This document shows, piece by piece, positions 42,477 through 51,099 of a DNA stretch of 64,000 nt. A model generated the notes under the pieces. The model was given only the letters and a program-made list of their open reading frames with translations. It did no database searches and was not told the DNA's origin. The DNA is taken from NCBI RefSeq assembly GCF_000424005.1, contig NZ_AUJB01000009.1, positions 248,001 to 312,000 of the forward strand, read 5' to 3'. The position numbers were made by a program, and so were the translations under genes. The first letter of the stretch is position 1, and each line of letters opens with the position of its first letter. Source of the stretch: Pseudobutyrivibrio ruminis CF1b (lineage in GTDB: Bacteria > Bacillota > Clostridia > Lachnospirales > Lachnospiraceae).

Positions 42477-44471
42477 ATGTCATCAACATTCTTTGGATTA
42501 ACAATTGCAGCATCTGGTCTGAATACATCACAGGCCCAGATTAACACCACTGCAAACAACATCTCTAACGTAAATACGAATGGATACAGCCGTCAGGTTG
42601 TAAACACCGTAGCTTCATCAGCACTTCGCTGTTACCAGAGCTGGGGTACTACCGGTACAGGTGTTGAGGCGGAGTCAGTAACTCAGCGCAGAGATTTATA
42701 TTACGATGAAAAATATTGGAATAATTCTTCTGCCCTTGGTTTCTACGAGAAGAAAGAATACTACATGAAGCAGATTGAAAACTACTTCAATGAAACCAAT
42801 CTGGACACAGGATTTACCACCATCTACACAAAGATGTTTAATGCCATGAGTACCCTTCAGGGAAATCCTGGTGATATGACAGTAAGAAAGCAGTTTACAT
42901 CTACAGCAAAGCAGCTGACAGAGTACTTCAACCAGTTGTCTACAAAGCTTGATGATTTACAGAGCTCAATCAATGATGAAATTAAAACAGCAGTAGATGA
43001 TATTAATTCCATGGCAGAAAAGATAGCCATCCTTAACAAGCAGATAAACATTATTGAGCAGGGTGGAGGACATGCCAACGAGCTTCGCGACCAGCGCGCG
43101 GTTCTGGTCGACAAGCTTTCCAAGATAGTAGATGTTTCTGCTACTGAAAAGAAGGTAAAGAATTCCAATAATCCTGATATGGAAACAGGTGCAACCTACT
43201 ATCAGGTATATATAAACGGCCAGATTCTGGTAGATACCTACGAGCACAACACTCTTGCAGTAGTTTCAAGAGAGCTGGACCAGAATCATAATCAGTCAGA
43301 TATCGATGGTCTTTATGAAATCGTTTGGACTGTTGATGGAAACAAGTTCAACGCTACTCCAAGTGGAAATGGTGGAGAGCTGAAGGCCATGTTTGAGGTT
43401 CGCGATGGTAACAACAACGAGAATCTTCACGGTGTGGTAACAGCAACAGGTAGCGATACAATTACCGTCAGCTACCCAACAATTACCGATATCAACGAGC
43501 TGAACATGCCAACACGTGGCTCACTAGATGTAAACAACAAGGAATATACATACAACAGCTTTTCCTATGAGACAGATGAGAAGGGAAATATTACCAACAT
43601 CACATTCTATCTGAACCAGGGGCTTACAGTGGAAGAGCAGGGAAATCTGATTTCAAAGAAGCTTCAGGCAGGCGATGATGTGGATTACATGGGAATCCCT
43701 TATTACCAGAATCAGATGAATCTTTTCCTGAGAAACTTCTGCGAGGCTTTCAATAAAATCGAAATTGGTGCAGAAGTTTATGATGCAAATGGAAATGCTG
43801 TAACGGACATCAACGACATTAAGATTAATGAAGTATATGATGCAGCAGGAAATGTTATCGATGATCAGGAAAAGCTCAACAGCATCATCAACACGATGGG
43901 AGTAGACCTTAATGGTGATTTGATGAATGCGTTCTTTATCGCCAAAGATAAGATCGACCTTAACGTTGAGCATCAGATGAGAACTGACATTACATCATCA
44001 ACTATTTACAGCGCTGGTGATGTGGATGACGACACTAGAAAATATGAATCATATTATCTTTTGACAGCGAAGAATGTTTCAATAGCAAAAGAATCCGACA
44101 GGGATGCTGGCGCATTTGCTACCACCACAAAGGGTAACTACACAGATGGTGTAGACGCAGCACACCTGGTAGAAGATTTGCAGAGATTACAGGGCACCAC
44201 AAAGTTATTTAGAGGTGGCGGTGGAGATTCATTCCTTCAGTGTATTTACGCAGATGTAACTGTAGATACCCAGGAGTGCAACATTTTCACAAAGAACTTT
44301 ACCAACATCAGTACCACAATCACTGAGCAGAGAATGTCGGTATCAGGTGTTGATGAAGATGAAGAGGCTCTGGATTTGATGAAATTCCAGAATGCCTACA
44401 ACCTGGCATCTAAGTGTATTTCAGTATTCGCCGAAATATATGATAGATTGATTTTACAGACAGGAGTTTAA
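42477..44471 (+). CDS. Flagellar hook-associated protein FlgK, second copy
   Basis: 664 residues with the same end signatures: FFGLTIAASGLNTSQAQINTTANNISNVNTNGYSRQ at the start and EEEALDLMKFQNAYNLASKCISVFAEIYDRLI-like text at the end. The middle domain differs from the first copy. Two unlike FlgK proteins in one operon suggest a mixed or two-ring hook-filament junction, or division of labour between filament types. Start ATG follows AGGAGGGG. Confidence 0.9.
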   Translation: MSSTFFGLTIAASGLNTSQAQINTTANNISNVNTNGYSRQVVNTVASSALRCYQSWGTTGTGVEAESVTQRRDLYYDEKYWNNSSALGFYEKKEYYMKQIENYFNETNLDTGFTTIYTKMFNAMSTLQGNPGDMTVRKQFTSTAKQLTEYFNQLSTKLDDLQSSINDEIKTAVDDINSMAEKIAILNKQINIIEQGGGHANELRDQRAVLVDKLSKIVDVSATEKKVKNSNNPDMETGATYYQVYINGQILVDTYEHNTLAVVSRELDQNHNQSDIDGLYEIVWTVDGNKFNATPSGNGGELKAMFEVRDGNNNENLHGVVTATGSDTITVSYPTITDINELNMPTRGSLDVNNKEYTYNSFSYETDEKGNITNITFYLNQGLTVEEQGNLISKKLQAGDDVDYMGIPYYQNQMNLFLRNFCEAFNKIEIGAEVYDANGNAVTDINDIKINEVYDAAGNVIDDQEKLNSIINTMGVDLNGDLMNAFFIAKDKIDLNVEHQMRTDITSSTIYSAGDVDDDTRKYESYYLLTAKNVSIAKESDRDAGAFATTTKGNYTDGVDAAHLVEDLQRLQGTTKLFRGGGGDSFLQCIYADVTVDTQECNIFTKNFTNISTTITEQRMSVSGVDEDEEALDLMKFQNAYNLASKCISVFAEIYDRLILQTGV

Positions 44472-44498
44472 GGTTTTTTAGCCAGATGAGGTAGTACT

Positions 44499-46196
44499 AT
44501 GAGAGTTACAAACAAAATGATAATGAACAACGCATCTTCAAATATCAATAGCGCGAAGGAGTGCGTCAACACACGAAACAAACAAATGACTTCACAGAAG
44601 AAAATTGATCGTCCTTCTGATGATCCGGTAGTTGCTGTTCGTTCCCTCAGATTGTCTACAACACTCTCTCAGGTAACACAGTACTACAGCAAGAACATTC
44701 CTGACGCAACAAGCTGGCTGGACGTTACAGAGACTTCTCTTATCAATATCAGAAGTCTTATGACAGACTGCCGTTCACTTGCAGTTAAAGGTTCTACAGA
44801 TACATACAATGCAGAAGACAGAAACACAATGATCACTCAGCTCGAATCTCTCCAGAAGCAGGTATTTGCTGAAGGTAATGCTGACTATGCAAAGCGTACT
44901 GTTTTTACAGGCTACAGAACCAACAGTAATCTGGTTTTCACAGAGGATGAAAACGACACTATATATAGAATTAATCAGACTCTCTCAGCAGAGACAGACA
45001 TGGAAGAGCACAGATATTACGATGGCGTAAATAAGGTGCCTACCACAGCTGATGAAGTGAAGAATCCATTCCTTGGTCTTGACCCAACAGATGCTAATTA
45101 TACTTTCATCGATGATATGGAGCAGACCAATTACTACAGAATGCGTCTGAACTATGGATTGACTGATAATGCCGATTCTATAAATAAGATGACAATTAAA
45201 GATGGCAATGGAAATCAGATAGCAGAATTCTCTTATTTTGATACAACAACAGGTTTAACTGAAGATGAAACAGATGTGGTTGTAAATGATAATTCAGTCC
45301 AGCATATAGATGGTGGAATTAATCTGTTTGTATTTGCAAATGAGACAGACTGGAGCAATGCAGAAATTACTGATGCCACAAACTCATCAACTATATTGAG
45401 CGCAAAGGGAACTAAGACTGTTCCTGATGATGCGATTATAATTATTAAAGAGACTGGTGACATCATTCTTGGAAAGAATGTTGCTGCATCTTTGAAGAAC
45501 AATAATGCAACAATTGACATTCAGTACGATAAGACTGGATTTAAAGAGGGCGAGCTGAGACCTGAGTACTATTACAACTGTCAGAAGCGATATGACCCTA
45601 ACGATGTAGATACTAACATTCCTTACACAAAGTTTGATGAAAATGGAAAGCGAATCTATTTCGATATCGAATATACGGTAGCAGCCAATCAGACTATTAC
45701 CATTAATACAGAGGCGTGTGATGTGTTCACAAGCGATATTCAGCGTGATTTGGCAGAGATGATTGACGCTGTAAAGAAGACAATCGAGGCACATAATAAG
45801 CTGGATGAAATCACAAAGATGAAGGGCGAAAGTCAGTATGCATCTGATGAATATCAGGAGTATCTGACCACCTGGTACGATGCCTTAAAGAAGGAAGCAG
45901 ATTACTTCGAGGACAATTTACAAAAACTTTTTAGTACAGAACTAGGCAAAATAGATGAATATTATGCTACAATAAGTTTAGGTATTACTGATTTGGGATG
46001 TAAGAAGGACTCGCTTAAGCTTACTGAAAAGCGCGTGGGGGATCAGCGAGAAACTGTACAAGGTCTTCAGTCTACAAACGATGATTTAGATTTATCCCAG
46101 ATAATTATCGATTATACAGCCGCTTACACCGCATATCAGGCCTCGCTTACAGCCGCTGGAAAGCTGGGCGAGTCTACGTTGTTGAATTACTTGTAA
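44499..46196 (+). CDS. flgL: Flagellar hook-associated protein FlgL, enlarged
   Basis: 565 residues, nearly twice the usual size (about 300). The N-terminus RVTNKMIMNNASSNINSAKE, RPSDDPVVAVRSLRL and the C-terminus QSTNDDLDLSQIIIDYTAAYTAYQASLTAAGKLG are typical FlgL/flagellin-fold ends. The extra sequence is an insertion between residues about 140 and 460, presumably a surface-exposed domain on the junction. Third structural gene of the operon. Confidence 0.9.
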   Translation: MRVTNKMIMNNASSNINSAKECVNTRNKQMTSQKKIDRPSDDPVVAVRSLRLSTTLSQVTQYYSKNIPDATSWLDVTETSLINIRSLMTDCRSLAVKGSTDTYNAEDRNTMITQLESLQKQVFAEGNADYAKRTVFTGYRTNSNLVFTEDENDTIYRINQTLSAETDMEEHRYYDGVNKVPTTADEVKNPFLGLDPTDANYTFIDDMEQTNYYRMRLNYGLTDNADSINKMTIKDGNGNQIAEFSYFDTTTGLTEDETDVVVNDNSVQHIDGGINLFVFANETDWSNAEITDATNSSTILSAKGTKTVPDDAIIIIKETGDIILGKNVAASLKNNNATIDIQYDKTGFKEGELRPEYYYNCQKRYDPNDVDTNIPYTKFDENGKRIYFDIEYTVAANQTITINTEACDVFTSDIQRDLAEMIDAVKKTIEAHNKLDEITKMKGESQYASDEYQEYLTTWYDALKKEADYFEDNLQKLFSTELGKIDEYYATISLGITDLGCKKDSLKLTEKRVGDQRETVQGLQSTNDDLDLSQIIIDYTAAYTAYQASLTAAGKLGESTLLNYL

Positions 46197-46224
46197 CCAA
46201 TTATTTCACAAAGGAGAAAGGATA

Positions 46225-46677
46225 ATGCGCGTAAAAACCAGACTATTCGGCGAAATTGAAATTTCCGATGAAAAAGTCATCAATCTTGTTCATGGGCTTA
46301 TAGGTTTTCCAGACATGAAGAGATACACTCTCATTTTCGACGAAGAAAAGAAGGACAAAGGCAATATCATGTGGCTGCAATCTCTGGACGAACCGGATTT
46401 TGCTATGCCAGTTATGCTTCCTCACGTAGTTAAGCCGGATTATGCTCCAGCTTTAAACGAGGATTCCTTAGAGCCACTTGGTGATTTGACAGAAGATAAT
46501 ACTTACGTACTTGTTACTGTACGAGTACCTAAGAATCCAAAGGAAGCATCTATCAATTTAAAGGCTCCTATCGTAATCAATACCGACATTAACGTAGGTG
46601 ACCAAATAATTATTGACGGAAATGAGCCGGTACGATACCTTATTCATGACGCAATACATGGAAAGGATGGTGAGTAG
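46225..46677 (+). CDS. fliW: Flagellar assembly factor FliW
   Basis: 150 residues. FliW binds flagellin in the cytoplasm and, when free, antagonises CsrA. Motifs: [29 protein letters not shown] near the start and [20 protein letters not shown] near the end. It directly precedes csrA with two bases between stop and start, forming the conserved fliW-csrA pair. Start follows AAAGGAGAAAGG. Confidence 0.96.
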   Translation: MRVKTRLFGEIEISDEKVINLVHGLIGFPDMKRYTLIFDEEKKDKGNIMWLQSLDEPDFAMPVMLPHVVKPDYAPALNEDSLEPLGDLTEDNTYVLVTVRVPKNPKEASINLKAPIVINTDINVGDQIIIDGNEPVRYLIHDAIHGKDGE

Positions 46678-46679
46678 CG

Positions 46680-46901
46680 ATGTTGGCATTAACTAGAAAA
46701 ACAGGCGACGCTATTATGATCAACAACAACATCGAGATTACAGTCCTTGAAGTTCGCGGTGATCAGGTCAAATTAGGTATTTCAGCTCCAAAAGAAGTAA
46801 CAATATATCGCAAGGAAGTTTACCTTGAGATTCAGAAAGAGAACGAGGCAGCTCAGCAGATTTCAATGGATGATGTTGAAGCACTCAAGAATTTATTATA
46901 A
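46680..46901 (+). CDS. csrA: Carbon storage regulator CsrA
   Basis: 73 residues, the Gram-positive size. It begins [20 protein letters not shown], followed by [24 protein letters not shown], the RNA-binding dimer core. In Firmicutes CsrA represses flagellin translation at the ribosome site and is countered by FliW. A candidate target with the right features lies in the flagellin leader in this window (51061-51093). Confidence 0.97.
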   Translation: MLALTRKTGDAIMINNNIEITVLEVRGDQVKLGISAPKEVTIYRKEVYLEIQKENEAAQQISMDDVEALKNLL

Positions 46902-46904
46902 CCC

Positions 46905-46991
46905 GCTAGTTACGGCAACAAGCCTTAGTGTTTCTTCGCTCAGCTGAAGAAAGCTTCGCTTAAGAAACCTAAGAGCTTGTTTCCTACTAGC
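46905..46991. repeat. Structured intergenic element, copy A
   Basis: An 87-base long hairpin after csrA. Helices: GCTAGT/ACTAGC (46905-46910/46986-46991), GG/CC, AACAAGC/GCTTGTT (46917-46923/46975-46981), CTTAG/CTAAG (46924-46928/46969-46973), GTTTCTT/AAGAAAC (46930-46936/46962-46968). The TTACGG bulge and the apical CGCTCAGC and GCTTCGCTT segments recur in copy B at 57.8 kb, while helix bases differ in compensating ways. An alternative local stem, TTTCTTC with GAAGAAA (46931-46937/46946-46952), competes with the upper helix. Confidence 0.75.
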
Positions 46992-46997
46992 TCATCT

Positions 46998-47031
46998 AAT
47001 AAGTTAGTCTATTGACTAGCTTATTTTTTTT
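46998..47031 (+). terminator. Terminator of the flgM-csrA operon
   Basis: AATAAGTTAGTC (46998-47009), TATT, GACTAGCTTATT (47014-47025) with one G-U, then a T-run. Confidence 0.9.
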
Positions 47032-47052
47032 ATAAATTTTTCAAAATTACTA

Positions 47053-47080
47053 TAAACTTTTAGAGCTATACGTACGATAT
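47053..47080 (+). promoter_or_regulatory. Sigma-28 promoter of flaG-fliD-fliS
   Basis: TAAA (47053-47056), 15 bases, GTACGATAT (47072-47080), matching the flgM promoter pattern. Confidence 0.82.
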
Positions 47081-47140
47081 AGGAGTTAGAAGACTATAAA
47101 ACTTTTTATATATACAAGGAAGTTTAAAAGGAGGAGTACC

Positions 47141-47560
47141 ATGAAAATAGGCGAAGTAAGTAGTGCAGTTAGCAACTACCAGGGACAGGGAAGTTCAGGA
47201 AAGACAGCGCCAGTTCAAGCTACACAGAGTACACCAGTAGATTTCGCAACAGCAGCTAAGGAAATACGCGCAAGCGAGCCTGAATATAAAAACCCTAATT
47301 CAAATCCAGAGCAGGAAGAAGCAGAAGATAAGGCTATGCAGGCTTCATCTTCATTGAAGGAAGCCATCAGCAAAATCAATTCTGCTCAGGGCAATGCTGA
47401 AGCAGTGTTTGGTATCCATGAGGGTACAAACCGCGTAACAATCAAGATGGTTGATAAGCAGACAAAGAAGGTTATCAAGGAATTCCCAGCAGAGGAAACA
47501 CTTGACCTTATTGCTAAAGCTTGGGAGCTTGCAGGAATTATGGTCGATGAGAAGAGATAG
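47141..47560 (+). CDS. flaG: FlaG-family flagellar protein
   Basis: 139 residues. The N-terminal half is low-complexity (Ser, Gln, Thr, Glu). The C-terminal FlaG domain reads FGIHEGTNRVTIKMVDKQTKKVIKEFPAEETLDLIAKAWE. FlaG affects filament length in several species. It precedes fliD and fliS in the standard order and has its own sigma-28 promoter. Start ATG follows AAAAGGAGGAG. Confidence 0.9.
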   Translation: MKIGEVSSAVSNYQGQGSSGKTAPVQATQSTPVDFATAAKEIRASEPEYKNPNSNPEQEEAEDKAMQASSSLKEAISKINSAQGNAEAVFGIHEGTNRVTIKMVDKQTKKVIKEFPAEETLDLIAKAWELAGIMVDEKR

Positions 47561-47587
47561 TATGTTTCGACGATAGGAGGGTTATTT

Positions 47588-49759
47588 ATGCCTATTAGAA
47601 TTTCGGGACTAACTTCGGGTCTTGATACCGAGTCCATTGTAGGGGCTCTGGTATCTGCCTACAGTTTTAAGAAAGAAAAATACGAAAAAGCCCAGACCAA
47701 GCTCTCGTGGAAACAGGATGCCTGGAAGGACCTGAATACAAAGGTGTATAGCTTCTATACATCTGTTAGTAACATGCGTTACAGCTCAAGCTATGTGACC
47801 AAGAAGGCATCTGTAAGCAATAGTTCAAAGGCTAAGGTTACAGCAGGTGGTGAAGCAATCAACGGCACCCAGACTCTGAAGGTTAATTCACTTGCAAAGA
47901 CTGCCTATATCACAGGTGGTAAGCTTGCAAGTAATATTAGCTCAGACTCTACACTTGCGGCTTTAGGAATTAAAACTGGTACTGATGAGAAAGCGACTAT
48001 TCAGGTTAAAACTAATAGTGGCGGTACTACAAAGATAGACATTGAAAGCAGCATGACTGTAAATCAGTTTATTTCTAAGTTGAATGAAGCTGGAGTACAG
48101 GCTAATTATGATTCCAAGAATCACAGAATATTCGTAAGTGGAAAGCAGTCTGGTGAAGCTGGAGAATTTTCTCTTCAGGCAGATAATGCACTTGGTTTGG
48201 ATGCTCTTTCAAAATTAGGACTTCTTACAGATTCAGAGCTTAACTCCATCGGAACCACAAGTACTGAAGGTGCAGACCTTATTAAGAAGCAGTATGGCGC
48301 TGGAGTTGCTACAGCCAGTGGATTTGCAGAATGGATTAAAGATGCTAAGGAAGCGAAAGCCACTCTCAATGATGCTAGCGCATTAGATGAAGACAAGTCA
48401 GCGGCTCAAGCTGTATTGGGTGAACCTGCTATAAGGAATATTGTTGAGTATCTTGAATCTAAAGATGGTTTTGACTGGTCTACCTTGACTGATGAGCAGA
48501 TTACAGCTTACGGCAAGGAAATATATGACAAAGGTGAAATAAATTCAACTTCATTAGCGGAAACAAGAAGTGGATTAGTTGTATCCATTAATGCAGTCAG
48601 AGATGCATATGTTAAGTTGGAAAAAGCTAATGCTATGCCTAACGAGACGGCTGCAGAGCAAACAGCTAGAGCAGCAGCCATTGCAGAAGCACAGGCAGAA
48701 GTTGATACCGCTCTTGAAGATCCAACAAATGCAAAATGGGCTGAGTATATTCAGAATACCTTTGGTAGTAAAAATAGTGACACTGATGAAAGCTACAGTA
48801 AATTCTGGTCACAGAGTGATAACCTTGCACTTGCAGACAGTGTAATGTACAGAATCGACCTGGCACAAAAGATAGAGTCAGGAGAGATGGATCTGACAAA
48901 GGTTAACACAGGTACAAAGGTTGATGGTACTGACGCTGAGATTGTTCTCAACGGTGTTACATACACCAGCAGCACCAATTCAATTACTGTAAATGGTCTT
49001 ACCGTTGAAGCCCTTGGCGAGACAGCGGAGGACGAAGTATTGTCAGTAACTGTATCTAACGATACAGATGCTTTATATGACAAGATTAAGGATTTCTTAT
49101 CACAGTACAACAGCTTAATGAATGAAATGCAGAAGCTCTACAATGCAGATTCTGCCAAGGACTATGAACCTCTTACAGATGATGAGAAGAATGAGATGTC
49201 CGAAAGCGAAATCGAGAAGTGGGAGCAGAAGATCAAGGATTCATTGCTGCGCAGGGATACAAGCTTGAGCAGTATCATTTCTACAATGACTATGTCCATG
49301 ATGAGGACCTACGAAATCAATGGAAAGACATGGTCATTAAGTGGTACTTTGGGAATCCACACTCTTGGTAGCCTGAATGCAGAAAAGAATGAGGGCTATG
49401 CATACCATATTGATGGTGATTCAGAGGATTCCAAGACCTCAGGAAAGCAGGATAAGCTGAGAGAAGCTTTGGCAGATGATCCTGATGCTGTTATCGATTT
49501 CCTGAAACAGCTTACATCAGGACTCTATACTGACTTGGATGCCAAGATGAAGTCTACCTCAGTTAAATCTGTATACACGGTTTACAACGATAAGGAAATG
49601 GCTTCAGAGTATTCTAATTACTCAAAGCTTATCAAAACCTGGGCTGACAGAGTTACCGATATGGAGGACGCTTATTATAAGAAGTTCGCCGCAATGGAGT
49701 CAGCACTGGCTAAGCTGCAGAATAGTTCATCTTCAATTACATCAATGCTTGGTGGATGA
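47588..49759 (+). CDS. fliD: Flagellar filament cap protein FliD
   Basis: 723 residues, longer than the usual 450-500. The N-terminus (RISGLTSGLDTESIVGALVSAYSFKKEKYEKAQTKLSWKQDAWKDLNTKVYSFY) and the C-terminal coiled coil (YYKKFAAMESALAKLQNSSSSI...MLGG) are typical. FliD caps the filament and folds exported flagellin. The middle is expanded by an Ala/Glu-rich helical insertion, about residues 225-390. Confidence 0.94.
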   Translation: MPIRISGLTSGLDTESIVGALVSAYSFKKEKYEKAQTKLSWKQDAWKDLNTKVYSFYTSVSNMRYSSSYVTKKASVSNSSKAKVTAGGEAINGTQTLKVNSLAKTAYITGGKLASNISSDSTLAALGIKTGTDEKATIQVKTNSGGTTKIDIESSMTVNQFISKLNEAGVQANYDSKNHRIFVSGKQSGEAGEFSLQADNALGLDALSKLGLLTDSELNSIGTTSTEGADLIKKQYGAGVATASGFAEWIKDAKEAKATLNDASALDEDKSAAQAVLGEPAIRNIVEYLESKDGFDWSTLTDEQITAYGKEIYDKGEINSTSLAETRSGLVVSINAVRDAYVKLEKANAMPNETAAEQTARAAAIAEAQAEVDTALEDPTNAKWAEYIQNTFGSKNSDTDESYSKFWSQSDNLALADSVMYRIDLAQKIESGEMDLTKVNTGTKVDGTDAEIVLNGVTYTSSTNSITVNGLTVEALGETAEDEVLSVTVSNDTDALYDKIKDFLSQYNSLMNEMQKLYNADSAKDYEPLTDDEKNEMSESEIEKWEQKIKDSLLRRDTSLSSIISTMTMSMMRTYEINGKTWSLSGTLGIHTLGSLNAEKNEGYAYHIDGDSEDSKTSGKQDKLREALADDPDAVIDFLKQLTSGLYTDLDAKMKSTSVKSVYTVYNDKEMASEYSNYSKLIKTWADRVTDMEDAYYKKFAAMESALAKLQNSSSSITSMLGG

Positions 49760-49810
49760 TGAGACTAGTAAGTATAGACAGCAAAAAGGATTTACGAGGA
49801 GGCGGTTTAT

Positions 49811-50215
49811 ATGACACCAATGAATGGGTATGATGCTTACGCAAAAAACAGAATATTAACAGCTAGTCCCGCAGAGCTGACATTGATGCTGTATGAAGGA
49901 GCAATAAAGTTTTGTAATATAGCAATTGTGGCATGTGAAAATAAGGATATTGAAAAGGCTCACATTAATATTCGCAAGACAGACAGAATTATCGAGGAGT
50001 TTGAGATTACCCTCGACGAGAAATATCCTGTTGCAAAGGATTTCCATGCTGTGTATTCTTATCTTAGGAGCTGTTTAAGACATGCTATGATAGATAAGGA
50101 TCCAGAAACCTTGCAGGAGGTGCTGAAGCACCTGCGCACTATGCGCGACACCTGGAAGGATGTTATGAAGCTCACAGCCAATGGTAAAAAGCTGGATGGG
50201 CAGCAGGCTGGATAA
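49811..50215 (+). CDS. fliS: Flagellin export chaperone FliS
   Basis: 134 residues. FliS binds the flagellin C-terminus and prevents early polymerisation. Motifs: YAKNRILTASPAELTLMLYEGAIKFCN and the KAHINIRKTDRIIEEFEITLDEKYPVAKDF helix. In the FliW-CsrA-Hag circuit it also shapes free flagellin levels. It follows fliD by 51 bases and is followed by a terminator. Confidence 0.96.
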   Translation: MTPMNGYDAYAKNRILTASPAELTLMLYEGAIKFCNIAIVACENKDIEKAHINIRKTDRIIEEFEITLDEKYPVAKDFHAVYSYLRSCLRHAMIDKDPETLQEVLKHLRTMRDTWKDVMKLTANGKKLDGQQAG

Positions 50216-50230
50216 CACGTAAACGTAATG

Positions 50231-50262
50231 TGGCTCCTCGTAATCCGAGGAGCCATATTTTA
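50231..50262 (+). terminator. Terminator after fliS
   Basis: TGGCTCCTCG (50231-50240), TAATC, CGAGGAGCCA (50246-50255), short T-rich tail. Read-through into the next gene is plausible because the tail is weak. Confidence 0.75.
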
Positions 50263-50294
50263 TGCTAAGAGCGTAACAAATGGAGGAGGGGATT

Positions 50295-50777
50295 ATGGAA
50301 AATATGGATTATGTAGTGATGCTACGTGAGTCGCTGGAGAAGAAGGTGGACATTTTGGAGGTGCTTCTTATAAGAAATAAGGAGCAGGCAGCAATATTGC
50401 AGGATCCTAATACTTCGCCAGATGATTTGGAGAAGAATATGAACATGAAGTCTGAGCTCATTGACAGGATTGTGATGCTGGATGATGGGTTCGAGCAGCT
50501 GTTCAACCGTGTGAAGGCGATTCTGGATGAGGATAGGGCGACCTATGCAGATGAGATTCGTCTGATGCAGGATTTGATAAGAAAGATTACAGAGCTCACT
50601 GCAGATGTGGAGGCTACTGAATATAAGAACAAGGAATATGCCAAGACCCGCTTCTCAAATATCAAGAAGGATCTGAGGGAAGTGAAGAAGTCCGGGGATG
50701 TGGTTTCATCATATTATAAGAATATGATGGCCCATAATAAGGTGGATGAACCGGCTTTTTGGGACAAAAAGAAGTAA
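50295..50777 (+). CDS. Helical flagellar-region protein, chaperone-like
   Basis: 160 residues, nearly all helical, with no signal peptide. The size, helical periodicity and operon position resemble FliT/FlgN-type export chaperones, but no diagnostic motif is seen. ATG 50295 is preferred to ATG 50280, since GGAGGAGGGG sits immediately before it. Placed between fliS and flagellin. Confidence 0.65.
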   Translation: MENMDYVVMLRESLEKKVDILEVLLIRNKEQAAILQDPNTSPDDLEKNMNMKSELIDRIVMLDDGFEQLFNRVKAILDEDRATYADEIRLMQDLIRKITELTADVEATEYKNKEYAKTRFSNIKKDLREVKKSGDVVSSYYKNMMAHNKVDEPAFWDKKK

Positions 50778-50817
50778 AATGTAACAAAAAATTTAATAAA
50801 TTTTCAGACAAAATTTT

Positions 50818-50862
50818 AACTCGCGCAAACCCAGTAAAATCAAGGGCTGCGCGAGTTTTTTA
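50818..50862 (+). terminator. Terminator before the flagellin promoter
   Basis: AACTCGCGCA (50818-50827), 20-base loop, TGCGCGAGTT (50848-50857), then Ts. Confidence 0.88.
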
Positions 50863-50918
50863 TATTGCGCACAAAATGAGAAAATTGTTATAAAATGAAA
50901 CTTTTTTAGAAAAAGGGG

Positions 50919-50945
50919 TAAAGTTTTTGGACAGGGTCTCGATAA
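50919..50945 (+). promoter_or_regulatory. Sigma-28 promoter of flagellin
   Basis: TAAA (50919-50922), 15 bases, CTCGATAA (50938-50945). Transcription would give a leader of about 145 bases. Confidence 0.88.
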
Positions 50946-51060
50946 ATAAGGTGTAAGGAACAATTTCCTTCACAAAATCGAATTCGAATCTTATTAGAAA
51001 ACAAATTAAATAACCAGGGCCGGACACGGATGTTGGGCTATCAGCAAAAACGGATTTAAA

Positions 51061-51093
51061 TGCTAAAAGGATTTAGCAGAATCTCATGGAGGA
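51061..51093 (+). promoter_or_regulatory. Predicted CsrA-binding sites in the flagellin leader
   Basis: A perfect 7-bp hairpin TGCTAAA-AGGA-TTTAGCA (51061-51078) displays GGA in its loop, the preferred CsrA target. A second GGA pair, GGAGGA (51088-51093), is the flagellin ribosome site. The two GGA motifs are 19 bases apart, as expected for one CsrA dimer bridging both. Confidence 0.75.
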
Positions 51094-51099
51094 ATTATT

